DNA of 64,000 bases, from assembly GCA_026745465.1 (NCBI GenBank), contig JACYXH010000409.1, positions 717,001 through 781,000 of the forward strand. Direction: 5' to 3'. Below the pieces are notes generated by a model. That model searched no databases and was not told where the DNA came from. It worked only from the letters and a program-made list of their open reading frames with translations. The stretch is from Lota lota. Its lineage: Eukaryota > Chordata > Actinopteri > Gadiformes > Lotidae. Every line of letters starts with the position of its first letter. Position 1 is the stretch's first letter. Both the position numbers and the translations under genes were made by a program. Below are positions 1-11,716 of the stretch, in pieces.

Positions 1-3000
1 TTCCTGATAACACTTTGCTCAAGGACAGCTTCCCTCCAGTCCAGTAGCAATACCCTATACCTGACTGATGCTGGGGTTTACAACCAGCGACCATCTGGTT
101 CCAGAAAGACTGTTCTAATAATCCTATATAATATTAACAAAGACTTAGTAAAAGAGGCTGTAGAATTGTCTGTAGTAGGTAGGCGGTGTAGACGCCCACA
201 TTGGCTCTATAGTGGCAGGATTATTCAAACAGAGCTCTGTAAAAGCTCCTCAAAGCTATCAGTAAATGATGTGTCAATTTGATTGTTAGTAAATGAACGC
301 ATGACTCACATCAAAACATCTACCGCCCAGCATCTTAAAAACAGGGCAAACATCCAAGAGTAAAAAACAATGAAATATCCTAAACAAACCAGATACTGCA
401 TATGATTTCACTGGGAAGATGATAGCGGTCGCTATAGTAGTAGGTACTCATTTAATAATCCCCCTCTGACCACTTAAAAACAAAAGCACTCTGCATCCGT
501 CTATTAAATGAATTACGCATATGAACATGAGCTTGAGAAAACAACGGCGGAAGCCTCAAGTTATTTTCCAGTCGATGGCTCCCTCTTTGTCTCGGTCAAA
601 ACGCTACGAGGGGCCTCTGTGTCTGCTGCAGGGCTGATTAGAGTGTGATTTCCTTTGACACCTGTGATAAATACAGAGATGTGAGGCTTCCCCCCTGCCG
701 TTATTCAATAGATGACAATATGACCTTGATTATATCCAGTGTTCATCAATCCCAAAGCATATGTCAATGATTTGATTGAACTGCGTCAACTCGGAAGGAA
801 AATTTTGATATAATTTGGACGTTTAAAGGCAGTGACATTGACAAAATTGTTAGAGGAAGTGAGAAGTGGATAACCAGACATTTCAAAGTAGCAACTGACA
901 TACTAAACACACATATTTACAAAGACGGACATACAGGTGACTCTGTAAATCGATGCAAATACCAAAGCGCTATTCTATGCAAGCGTCAAAGGCAATGAAG
1001 AAACCACAAACCAAATAAAGAAGCGTCAGAAGAACAACATGAAGTAAACGTCTGATGTTCTCCAAGAGTCTCATTGGCGCCATGCCCCAGAGATGAGCTG
1101 ACCCTCAGATAATCCAACCACACAATCTTTGATTCAAGAAACAGATTCACTGGACTGATGATCAAACTGACGGGAGCCCAGGTGGTGCTCATTGTTTTCC
1201 TTTGGTGCCATGAATAGTCGTTTTGTCTTGGATTTGTTCCTAAACAAGCTCAGACGCCACTTTAAGGTCAAATTGGAGGAATAGGGAGCCTTCCACAGCC
1301 AGAGCATATTCGCATCGCTCATTAGGTCTGGAGGATCTGCCGTCTGCGTTATTAAATGAGCTTCAGCCAGTCGGATCCCGAACAACGTGTTTCTGAAGTG
1401 AACACCATCACCGAACGTTACCGCAAACGTTTTCATTGAAGTAAAAACACATTGCGTTCGAATAAATTCCAAAGCAGCATGAATATTATTATATCCATTA
1501 AACTTAATGGCAAAAAAATTTGCACTTCCCAGTTTCATCATCAACTACATCACTGGCTGGGGTTTGCTGATTAAGGCTACCTCTGCAAGGCTAATGAAAA
1601 GGTCGACTTTCTTTTGCTTTTCTTTCAAAGTGTTCAAAAGGTTCTATAATGTGGGAAGAACTGACCTTGTCTTTCTGAAATTGGCTTAATGCGTCTTTCT
1701 GATTGCCATAGCTACAAGGCACTCTGTGCAGTCGTTTTTCTTTAGAAACTTTGGCAGTGCAGCACTTGGAATTCTTTGAATTTACTTCAATGTTGATGTT
1801 GAACACTTCAAACGCACTCATTCTCACTTATGAGCTTGCTGAACGACTACGTGTAAATGTATAGAATGTAATGTGTGATGTCTTCTCAATATCACTGGAA
1901 GACATTTCCTTTGCGACACTTTTTTCTATGTCGTCTGCATTATCGGAACCAACAGAAAGTAAACCTTTTTCCTGAATTCGGCTGCGGTGTTTTCTCCCTC
2001 CTTTGGTATGCAGTAATTTGCCCCCTTGTGGGATTCACTATGAGGCTCACACATGCTTCTGCAAAGAAACAGCCAAATGGGGTTCTTTTGCTAGCTGTGC
2101 AGTGGCTTACAAAGGGAGGCCATGTGCTTCAAACACGCGCTAATTAGGCCTAGCAAGAAAGTGAATCCCAAGGTAACAAGAAACTCATAACAAACTGTGC
2201 TCAATACTTGACCAAAACAAAAGATTGGAGTCTAGATCAAATACTCGGGGCTTAGGCTAAAACACAACAGCCAGGAGTGCTTCGCCCTATACAATCAATA
2301 CACAGAGATTTATCAAAACCAGGATAATAGGAATAATCACTACATTTTATTTTGTCACAAACATCTCAATGTATTTGAGTTTTGCAACAAATAGTACATT
2401 TCGTACATATTTTCTTGTCTGCAAATCATTGCTAGTAGCAACTGTTGGACATTTTCTACATTACATACAGTACAGGTATTAAAATTCTCGCTTATGGTTT
2501 TCTTGGGTTACATCAGGTAGATGCCTCAAATTATTACTGTTAAAGGATGAAAATATATTTAAGCCTCTAGCAGGTGTTTGAACAGACAACAGTGAGTCTG
2601 TGTCAAAAGTGAAACATCCACCCTTTCACATACTCTCCAATCCCAAAAAATCCCAGTTGATTAAATAAAAAATAAAAAGACCAACAGTCTTAACTACACT
2701 CCAGATGGACTCTACTTCTTTATGATTGAGGGATGGAAGGGGAAGACACATCTATGTGTGGGTGGGCTGATGATGTGGGAGACAGAATGAAACAGTGGGA
2801 GCCATCTCTCTTAATGTTATCTATAATAAAGCACATCCAGAGCAGATCCAACGCTGGCAGTTATCCATGGAAACAGTCGAGTCTCCCCTCGACCGAGCCG
2901 CTAAATCTTTCACCAGGCATTGTCTCCTGATTCCAATCTTGCCGCGCGGCATATCTGGTCTGTCGCCAAACGTAATGTGTCTAAATAACGCACTGTGCTT

Positions 3001-3389
3001 CGACACACACACAGACACACGCGAGCACCAGATTTGTTTTATTGTGAATGAGCTAAACCGATGCAGTGCGATAATAAGGCTGATGTTTGGAAGCATGGAG
3101 GGGAATCTCCATGTTATCATTAAACAAGGCTATGGGTTTTACGCTTTAGAGTCAACTTCAAATAAAAGACGTTTGTTTATTCGTGGTTTTGTTTGTTGTG
3201 TGCCCGTGCTCTGGCAGCTGGCTGAGGTACAGACGCTGTGGCGTCATGCGAGATTTCTGGGGTCAGGAACTCCTTGCATCGCATTGCGTAACACAAAAGG
3301 AAGCAGCGATCCGATTGGAATGATTTATGCAAAAGGCCTTGAAGCAGGCAAGTGTCAGGGAGTCTCCTTTAAGGATGACTTAAGAGGAC
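1..3389. other. Single-copy noncoding DNA, no gene seen
   Basis: Mixed-composition unique sequence without simple repeats. Three blocks are more GC-balanced and non-repetitive (about 540-800, 1200-1480 and 2790-3380) and could be regulatory; this is inference from composition only. Open frames of 136 codons (1134-1544, minus) and 212 codons (2795-3433, plus) lie here, but neither shows a recognisable domain and the second runs into a TG repeat. An octamer ATGCAAAT is at 953-960. Confidence 0.5.
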
Positions 3390-3432
3390 CCGTGTGTGGG
3401 CGAGTGTATGTGAGAGTGTGTGCGTGTATGTG

Positions 3433-3468
<36 letters not shown>

Positions 3469-3509
3469 AGTGTGTGTGTGTATGTTAGAGAGTGTGTGTG
3501 TGTGTGTAT

Positions 3510-3542
<33 letters not shown>

Positions 3543-3696
3543 TCTATGTGAGAGTGTGTGATGTATGTGTGAGAGTGTATGTGTGTATCTATGTGAGTGT
3601 GTGTATGTTAGAGTGTGTGCGTGTATGTGTGTCTATGTGAGAGTGTGTGATGTATGTGTGAGAGTGTGTGTGTATCTATGTGAGTGTGTGTATGTT

Positions 3697-3727
<31 letters not shown>

Positions 3728-3782
3728 CTATGTGAGAGTGTGTGAGAGTGTGTGTGTGTATCTATGTGAGTGTGTGTATGTT

Positions 3783-3829
<47 letters not shown>

Positions 3830-3834
3830 GTTAG

Positions 3835-3914
<80 letters not shown>
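3390..3914. repeat. (TG)n array with higher-order units
   Basis: About 525 bp of TG dinucleotides broken by TATG, GAGAG and GTTAGAG interruptions. A block beginning GTCTATGTGAGAGTGTG recurs at about 3542, 3631 and 3726, so an 89-95 bp unit has itself been tandemly duplicated inside the microsatellite. The last 75 bp are nearly pure TG. Open frames here encode only Cys/Val/Arg runs. Confidence 0.95.
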
Positions 3915-3918
<4 letters not shown>

Positions 3919-3925
3919 GAACGTA

Positions 3926-4052
3926 GAGGCAGCATATAGTAGCTAGGGTTCACCCTAGCGATCCAGGCTAAAAGATAGTGTGTTCGATCCCTCCCAATGT
4001 CCACTCCCTAACCTGTAGGTATGTTTGATCAAAGTGTCTAAATAGCTGTAGG
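3926..4052 (+). mobile_element. Degenerate tRNA-derived SINE fragment
   Basis: A GTTCGATCCCTCCCAATGTC segment matches the Pol III B-box region of the SINE family seen elsewhere in the window (9.6, 35.0 and 56.3 kb). It is followed by CCTGTAGGTA and the eroded tail AAAGTGTCTAAATAGC. The middle part is shortened. It abuts the end of the TG array. Confidence 0.55.
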
Positions 4053-4216
4053 CCTGAGTAGTCATTGTTTATACAACCTTTTAACAACCTTTCAAAAGAT
4101 GAAAAGCTGCTACAGGTCAGATGTGAGAGTTGTGAAGAGCGAGCGAGCAGGAAAGAACAGAAGAGAGCACGAATATAAAGCTGGTCCCCTCCCTCTCTGC
4201 TCCCTCCCTCCCTACA

Positions 4217-4546
4217 TTGGTAAAACTTTACACTAGCATTCATTAACCATGAATGAACCATTAAATATCACGAGTTAATGCAGTAATAAGCTATAACTAA
4301 CAGTTGATTAACAGTAAACCAATGGTCTGGTCATCGTTTACTCATGGTGTTCATGTTAACTAAGATAATGGTGTTCATGTTAACTAAAAAATTAATGTAT
4401 TCATGATTTAACAGGGTTAGGATAAGGGTTAGGGTCAACCCTTACCCTTATCCTAACCCACTTACCCTAGCCCCCTCCCCCTATTACTGCATTAACTAAT
4501 GATTGAACATAATGGTTCAATCATGTACCGTGTAAAATGTAACACT
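4217..4546. mobile_element. Fold-back MITE-like element
   Basis: About 330 bp with inverted ends. The left end reads TTGGTAAAACTTTACAC; the reverse complement of the right end reads GTGTTACATTTTACAC. Sub-terminal blocks also pair: GAACCATTA, and the GTTAATGCAGTAATA motif near 4275 against its complement near 4482-4498. The centre is a 46-bp near-perfect palindrome (4414-4459) built from GGGTTAGG-type repeats. Such ends are common in teleost non-autonomous DNA elements. There is no coding capacity; the family name is not assigned. Confidence 0.7.
4414..4459. repeat. 46-bp palindrome with TTAGGG-like content
   Basis: Two 22-bp arms with one mismatch and a 2-nt centre, made of AGGGTTAGG-like text on the left and its complement on the right. 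It forms the core of the fold-back element. Confidence 0.9.
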
Positions 4547-6165
4547 GAAGTTTCTTTGCCATTGAGAAGCGTTGCATTTTCACACAACTGTTATTCACAG
4601 GCAAGATGGATTCCCCAAACCAGTCAGGAAAGGGATGCTCTGAATGTTCAGAAATGAGACAATTAGTTGTCTCATACAGAGGCAGACACACTTGTCTATT
4701 TCAAGACAACTTGAAATAAGTCTCACAGAGCATTTTGGTCACTAATAGCTGACGGATGGCTATGGCATATCTAATAAATTACTTTTAGATAAGTCTTTAA
4801 ATTGTACCTACAGCTACTTTAATAAACTACCATCGAATCCTATCTTCTGTCATTTATATAACCGGTAGACACAGTGCAACCATTGAAAATGTAATGCATT
4901 AACTTCGTCAGCCATAACAGAATATATTTGCGAGTTACTCAGGGAAAGTAAACCTCTTTCGTTGTCAACTTGTAACTATTATTATCTGCATGCTACAGCC
5001 TACTTGAAATCAAATGAATAATTAAAATCGTATTTATCTATTTTGCAAAGTGCTGCCAGTCAAATTGACACGCCATACATTATGCAGATTGGACACAGCC
5101 TCTCAGAGAGAACTATTGCACACAGTGAAGTTAGTCACGATGATATCAATGTATGTTGATGTTTCCATTTAGAGAAGATGAACGGTGGGGGTTGGGGGGC
5201 GGGAGGTGACAATGATTTCCTTTGGGGATATTTTGCTCAGTTTCGATAAAGTAAAAAAACAAAAAAAACAGCTCATGAGGATATCTGGGTTTCCAACCCA
5301 CCAAGTCAATGTTTCCCCTCCTTGGTCGTTCAAGGGAGAAGCGGAACGACATATTTTCTTGGTCTAGCTCCGATGCAGGCAGATTAAAAACGGCAAATTC
5401 AGAGGTCAACCGAGAAGGTTAATATCATTTCGAAATAGTCATTGTGCGCTATTAAAATTAATACCCTTATTCATATTATACAAAATATGAGTTAAAGAAA
5501 TAATTATGGAGATCGGATTGCTTCCGTGAGGAACGGCATGGCGTGGGGGGAGATTAAAAAAAAGAAGAAAATAGCATGATTTCCTTCGTTATGAAGAACC
5601 GAGGCGGGCACCTGTTCTGGACGCCTCCTCTGGAGACGCTCGATTGTAATCACTCCCTGTCTGGGTGACACGACCCAAAGCTCCCCCACCCCCGCATGAG
5701 CAAAGGGTATTACTCCGGCACGTTCAAGGACACGCAAGGTCACCCGCGGCCGAGCACGCATCGACCGAGGGAACAAACGTTGATATGAGTAATAACGCTA
5801 ATGTCATGATTATCTATTGGAAGGATTCGGAGAGGAGGGGCGGGGCGGGTGCAAGCTTCCTGCCCCTGATTGGCCCATTTAACATGTAGGCGAAACACAC
5901 CGCTTGAGAAGCTAAACAAGGTGAAGATGTGACTGAAGGTCATGGCATGGTTTAATAACTCCTACAATATAGAGATAAATAAATGGACATTACTAATGCC
6001 CGTTCATGACTAATAGCTAGTAAAGCAGAATTCAACCGTAAAAGATTTGAACAGTGATGTGTTTGTTTGTTGTTTCTGTACAATACATGTTTTGTGCGCG
6101 ACACAAAAGGTACCCGACCTTTATGAGTCATTTATTTGTTCATGTTAGGGCTTACTCCGTGACTC
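4547..6165. other. Single-copy noncoding DNA, no gene seen
   Basis: AT-rich unique sequence. A GC-richer block at about 5590-5880 contains short open frames on both strands with no recognisable domain. No splice-site and exon combination could be supported. Confidence 0.45.
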
Positions 6166-6235
6166 GAGAAAATTAATTTAGCCCTCGTCTATATTTATAA
6201 CATAAATATAGAAGAGGGCCTATATTAATTTTCTC
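6166..6235. repeat. 70-nt near-perfect inverted repeat
   Basis: GAGAAAATTAATTTAGCCCT and the following bases pair with the complementary arm ending at 6235. Each arm is about 33 nt, with only a few mismatches and a 3-nt loop (AAC). Transcribed from either strand, it would fold as one long stem of precursor-miRNA size. Nothing shows that it is transcribed. Confidence 0.85.
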
Positions 6236-6544
6236 AAATCCATAGGGGCTTAAAGAGACACATTATTCCAATCCACAGTAAAGGCAGCGCACCAAATCGA
6301 ATTATGTTCTGCAAACGGAACAAATACGAGAGAAATGGGCAAGTGGAATAAATCGAGGCAAACTTAAAAGCATATTAAATGATAAAAGAAAAGCAAGAAA
6401 GAGGTCCACTCTGGTACAGCTCCCCTGGCGAGACTAAAACCCAGGTTTCACTTTCTATACGTTAAGAACAATTTCTCAGCCTGACTTATTCGACATAGAT
6501 TACTAAGACATTTGGTGACAGCAGGACACTTTAAATATTTACTG

Positions 6545-6723
6545 TTCAGCAGACCTCCCTCCTCCTTTTATCCAAAGCCTCGTTTAGCTCAGTTTTAGAT
6601 AGCTCTCATTAAGTAACAGGTAGCTGCTCTGGCATCTTGCTCAAGGATGTGGACATTAGGGTTCAAACGCACAACCCCTTGGCTGGGAGTCAAACACCCT
6701 AACTATTAGACCATCCTGCCCAC
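6545..6723 (-). mobile_element. tRNA-derived SINE, nearly full length
   Basis: Read on the minus strand it has GGATGGTCTAATAGTTAGGG (A-box region), a B-box-like GTTTGAACCC, then CATCCTTGAGCAAGATGCC and a tail containing GCTTTGGATAAAAGG. The order and spacing match the other copies in the window, so this is one family. Confidence 0.75.
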
Positions 6724-8195
6724 GTTTCCCAGTCACTCATTCAATCATCACTGCAGTATCAGGGAGAGTTTAATGCCCCTGTATTTTGTATCATACACAG
6801 TTATTTATGGCATGATCCGTTGTACAAAAGCTACCTCAGGGAACTTCCCTATCAACCCTTTCAGCAGCTGCAATCAGCTTTATGAGAAATTCGTTTTTAA
6901 TCACCTCTTTATGTGGCCGAGCCAGTGTAGATCAGGACAAATGTAAGTGTTACAATTGCTTTCTAAACGGCCATTAAAGGGGCTGGAAAATTACAGGGAC
7001 ACAGGCCGTTACGGCTGGAAACTCTCTTGAGTTCTCTTGGAAGGGAAACTCTGCTCGCTCCCGCACTGGGTAAAGACCTTACAGAGGCGTCAACAGCGCT
7101 ACGGTGCTCGGGGGCCCTGGCAAGCCCGCAGAATAAACAGGAATCGGACCCCCACCCCCTACCACCCTTTATTTGTCTTAACCTCGTCCTCTTTGCCTGG
7201 TGTTAAATAAGTCAAAGGCCCTTCAATATTTCATAAGAACCCCCCGTTGAACGGGGAAACATCAGACGAAGAAGAAAAAGATAACGGAATGAATCAAGAG
7301 TGGATTTAGACGCCGTGAATTAGTAATCATTTTTTTTACCATACATTAGTTTTAATTTGCGGCGATTGGCAATATATGCACATTCTAATTAATGTATTCT
7401 TCTTCATCTTTGTTCGTTTGTGTGATTTTCCATCACACAAACCATTCCATTATTTTTCTTTTCCTTAGAAAGTTTCCTGTCAAACTCAATCTCTGTGGAT
7501 CCTGCTTGATTACGTAAGCCTACTAAATTGTTAGCCCGCGATATTTCAACATTTATTCGATGCGAACAAAGCATTCTCTATCTCGTGGTTTTCGGACACA
7601 CGGCGTATGTTCTTTGTTATGACATTTCTTCATCAACATGATTCTTATAATGAGTTACGTGTCTTGTGGAGTTTTCCAATGCACAGTGGGGAAAAGTAGG
7701 CCAGATGAGGCCCTTCAGCATTAAGCTAATGCCCTCCTCAGCGATGCGAAGTTTCATGAAAACAATGGAGAAGATGTTGGTGGATTGTTTTTCTCTATTA
7801 GAACCCTATTTAATTGCTATCCTGAAATGTCCACAGTATGCGCGGGAATGCATTTGGGTTAATATATACAGTAGAGTGAAGAGGTAGGAGCCTACACAGA
7901 TTGCACACATTTACTCCTGACGGACACAAATCAATTGCTTTTTCATTGGACATGACCTGTGCTAAACAGCAGTGATGTCCATAAATATAATCTGCTCAAC
8001 TGAAAATGTATTGTTGTCGTTCGGGCCTGGTGTGTTCAGATGTACTCAGCATTTAACATACTCTGCTGTGTGTGTGTGTGTGTTGGGTGATTTTATATTA
8101 TCCAGCCCCTTCCTCAAGGACAGGCTCAGGGCGTTATCTGTTAATGATTCCTGAGAGAGAGACCACTTGTGTTCCTGCCCCTAGGGAGCGCCTTT
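6724..8195. other. Single-copy noncoding DNA, no gene seen
   Basis: Unique sequence. The block 6900-7150 (tandem-free, GC-balanced, polypyrimidine-poor) looks more constrained than the AT-rich flanks, but this is only an impression. A short (TG)8 tract lies at 8067-8083. Confidence 0.4.
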
Positions 8196-8295
8196 AACAC
8201 GCACACACACATGCACGCTCATACACACAAACACACTCATGCATACACACACACCAACACACACACACACACACACCACCAGCACCACCAACACA
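8196..8295. repeat. Imperfect (AC)n tract
   Basis: CA-rich imperfect microsatellite with ATGC and CTCAT interruptions, grading into CACCACCAGCACC at its end. Confidence 0.9.
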
Positions 8296-8780
8296 TTACT
8301 CTAACAGTACTGCTTCATCACCACCAACTCATTCTGCAGTAAAAATATGAACAACCAACTATATATAAACTTTTTTTATAGATTACAATTACAAACGAAT
8401 CACATATCAAATAATTTATAAATTGTTAAATATTACCAACTACCTTTAAATGTTAGTAAAAACCAAGAAACTGGCACTTGGTTCTCAATAGATTGCATTC
8501 TTACTCAAACCCAGGTGCTTGGGATTGTTGGCTAAGAAGTGTTTAGTCAATCTACTACAATTTGCTCTATTATTAACAGAAATACTATTAAAGCTGCACA
8601 ACGTCATTTTTGGAATAAACAGGGAGGATAAGAGAAAACAATAAGAAAACATTTACATTTCTTTAAACAAGACAGCTTTGTGCACTGTTTTTCATTTGTG
8701 TCGTTTGGATGATTGCTCTAGAAATTAGGCTTACCTTTTACATCGTTTTAAAACATTGATCAAAAAATGTCCTGTTTGCT
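8296..8780. other. AT-rich single-copy DNA
   Basis: No open frame, repeat or motif of note; AT-rich with short poly-A tracts. Confidence 0.4.
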
Positions 8781-9018
8781 GTTAGCTGGAGAACTGGATA
8801 TTGCTTGAGCTGCAGGCTGTTCCACTGGAGGTAACTGAAGTTTTGAATCTTGCTTAAGCTGCAGGCGGTTTCACTGGAAGGAGCTGGAGTGCTGGATGTT
8901 GCTTGAGCTGCACGCTGTTTCACTGGAAGGAGCTGGAGTGCTGGATGTTGTTTGAGCTGCAGGCTGTTTCACTGGAGGAAGCAGGAGTGCTGGATGTTGC
9001 TTGAGCTGCAGGCTGTGT
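8781..9018. repeat. 49-bp minisatellite
   Basis: About 4.6 tandem units, each containing TTGCTTGAGCTGCAGGCTGT and then CACTGGAAGGAGCTGGAGTG. The inner copies are nearly identical; the outer copies are more diverged, as expected for an array that turns over from the middle. Confidence 0.9.
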
Positions 9019-9571
9019 TTAACTAGAATCTGCTATTCAGATGAATATCTTTAAATCTGTCTAGCAGCTATCGTAGCATTATTATATATAATTATAGCAT
9101 TAGCTTTGTTGCTACTTAGCTAGTTCGCTATGACAAATGAAACGTCTACACACTAAACAGCATTGAATGTTAACATAAGAAGACATACCTCTAAATTGGG
9201 CTTTCTTTCCTCCTCCTCTTCACCCCGTTTTCTTCCTTGCACCTCTGAAGGCTTGGACCTTTACGATAGAAATTATGAAAGAAAATGTGAAACTAGATAT
9301 CTGCCTCCTCTTGACATCTGTCCATCAGTCTCTCAGTCCAGCAATCTCAGGCCCTTGTTATGTGCTGGACTTGGGCTGTCTGGGATGCGCATCATACGGT
9401 AACCCATCCCTCACTTTCAGTAAACACAGTACGCAAGTGCAGGCCAGGGCAGATGAAACCATTTGAGGAACAGAGGTGCAAAGGGTAGGCAGACAGTTAG
9501 GCTGGACATTGGGGACTGAACCCATTGCGCCCAAGTACAGTCAACTATGTGTGTTACACTCAAATATTTAA
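9019..9571. other. Single-copy noncoding DNA
   Basis: Unique sequence with short overlapping frames that show no recognisable protein. Nothing else seen. Confidence 0.4.
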
Positions 9572-9735
9572 TGGGGAGAATAGTCTAATGATTTGGGTGT
9601 TGAACTCCCTGCCAAAAGGTTCTGGGATTGATCCCCAATGTCTGCAGTCTACCTGTAGACATCCTTGAGCAAGATGCCCCCAAAACGCGTACCTGCTTCT
9701 TAATGATAGAAATTACTTCAAAAATAAAGAATTGT
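9572..9735 (+). mobile_element. tRNA-derived SINE, 3' truncated
   Basis: Contains AATAGTCTAATGATTTGGG (A-box region), GGGATTGATCCCCAATGTC (B-box region, slightly decayed) and CATCCTTGAGCAAGATGCCC. The family tail GCTTTGGATAAAAG is missing. Confidence 0.75.
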
Positions 9736-10315
9736 AAGTCTGAACTAAATGACTTACATGAATAGTTCAGGACGTCCTCAACATTGTTTAATTAAACTAA
9801 AACTTGGCACGTCGACATGTCTATCCAATTAAAAAGAAATGGAGTCTGCCAGTATCATCTAAAGATCCATCTTCCTCCAAGATGGAACCATGGAGGCAGG
9901 ACAGGAAGTCTGATTGATTACCAACATTTATATTTTACTGCACAACAGCGATGCACACGTTGCACACCCTCAGAATAGTTTAGTTAGAGAGGGCAAAGAA
10001 ACATGGTCCAATAAGTGTCGTGTTTTCACTAAGAATACGTTTATATTCGATCCCAGGGCGTAACATTGTCGTAAAATACAGCACTGCATTTTAACAGAAT
10101 TGCACACTCTTGCACAAGGAAATTACTCTTAATTTAAAAAATAAAATACAATTCACATGATTGCAGGCTGTGCTCTTGTTAATTCCATGCTGTTCATCAG
10201 CACTGTAATTAATGACCTATTGACAACAACAAGTCATTTACACTGTAATTACTGATTGATTTGTTGCACCTATATTTTGGTTTAAACCTTATTATGTTCA
10301 AGCACTGATTTTATT
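9736..10315. other. AT-rich single-copy DNA
   Basis: Unique sequence with a small hairpin (CCATCTTCCTCCAAGATGG) near 9870 and no gene signal. Confidence 0.4.
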
Positions 10316-10330
10316 GAGCACCCACACCCA

Positions 10331-10382
<52 letters not shown>

Positions 10383-10400
10383 GTGTGTGTGTGTGTGTGT
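10316..10400. repeat. Head-to-head (CA)n/(GT)n microsatellite
   Basis: A (CA)n run of about 46 bp changes directly into an 18-bp (GT)n run at 10381-10383. The two are complementary, so the junction is a perfect inverted repeat with a one-base centre. CCCACA units precede it. Confidence 0.95.
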
Positions 10401-11043
10401 CTACCGTGTAGCCGAAGATAAAAGTAATCTTTACCTTCAAGATGGAATTAATAAGTTGCAGAGTCTCTGAAATTGTTTTATTTCCTAATGCAGTTATCAC
10501 TAAATGCCGCAGATATACATGGTTACAAAAACAACCATGCTTTAGTTCACACACTAGTGCAATATATCATATTTGTTTTGCTATATTCACCATGTGGTTT
10601 ATGACTAACTACCTGTAATCAACATCTTGTTTGAAAAATAAAATATCCCTGTAGCTAAACCCAATCCCTCAAATAAGTAGATGTTAGTGAAGTGGGATGG
10701 ATTAAACCCTAAAGGCTTATTATGTGTTCCATGAAGATATTTGTTGTCAAATATAATTAAAATAATTGATTGAATATGCATTCATGCTATGGTGTGGTAA
10801 CACATGGTTTACTGTAGGGATGGAAACAGATAACTGGCTAGTTTTAACAATAAATGTATTATGTCTATATGTCTATATCTATATGTTATTGATGTCTATC
10901 TCGTAAGCCTCTCTTCCATCTTTTTCCTGATGAATATACATATATATGTATGTATATATATATTAGAGTAACTGGTGTGACGACCCACTTCTTTCCTTCT
11001 TGCTATGTTTCCTGATTTCCATCTTCCTCTTCATCCCTTCAAC
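10401..11043. other. AT-rich single-copy DNA
   Basis: Unique AT-rich sequence. TATGTCTATATCTATATG and TATATATGTATGTATATA tracts lie at about 10861-10970. No gene seen. Confidence 0.4.
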
Positions 11044-11104
11044 ATCTCTCTCTCTTCTCTCTCTACCTCTCTCTTTCTCTCTCTATCTGTCTCTTCTCTC
11101 TCTA

Positions 11105-11185
<81 letters not shown>

Positions 11186-11220
11186 ATCTCTCTCTCTACC
11201 TCTCTCTCTCTCTACCTCCT
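11044..11220. repeat. (TC)n array
   Basis: CT dinucleotides with CTACCTC and TTTCTC interruptions; about 60 bp in the middle are pure. Confidence 0.97.
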
Positions 11221-11430
11221 GGCTGTGACTAATCTGCAGGCGGGACCTCCAAGGGCCCGGTGCTGCGGGGCCCCCCTTCCCAGAGACCAGCGGTGATTGA
11301 TTGGGCTTGGGGAGAAGTGTGGCAGGATGGCCATCATGACTGGATCTCTGGGTCTGTAATAAATCCCCGTCTCCCCCGAGGAGGACACGAGGAGACATGG
11401 CCACCACGCAGCATATATTCATGATACATG
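11221..11430. other. GC-rich single-copy island between pyrimidine arrays
   Basis: About 200 bp of unique sequence, GC-richer than its surroundings, containing TGATTGATTGGGC and CATATATTCATGATACATG. It sits exactly between two long TC-rich repeats. No exon is supported. It may be a regulatory element; that is inference from composition. Confidence 0.3.
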
Positions 11431-11608
11431 CTGCTGGCATGCGCTCTCTTTCATCCTCCCTCTCTCTTGCTCTCCCCCCCTCTTTTTCATAGTTTCTCTC
11501 TCTTGTCCTCTTTCTCTCCCTCCCTCCCCCTCTCTGGCTCATCCTCTCACGCTCTCTCATCCTCTTCCTTTTTTTTCTTCATCCTCTATCTTTCCTTCTC
11601 TTGCCCTC

Positions 11609-11651
<43 letters not shown>

Positions 11652-11716
11652 TTCTCCCTATCTCACTCTCCCGCCTTCTCTTTCACCTTCTCCCTCCCAT
11701 CCTCTCCTTCTCTCTG
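11431..11716. repeat. Pyrimidine-rich imperfect (TC)n/(CCCT)n region
   Basis: Nearly all C and T on the plus strand, with a pure (CT)n core at 11603-11646. Confidence 0.92.

Noticed and set aside
4414-4459. Interstitial telomere repeat
   Set aside because: Only a few GGGTTAGG-like units are present and they form the palindromic core of a fold-back element, not a TTAGGG array.
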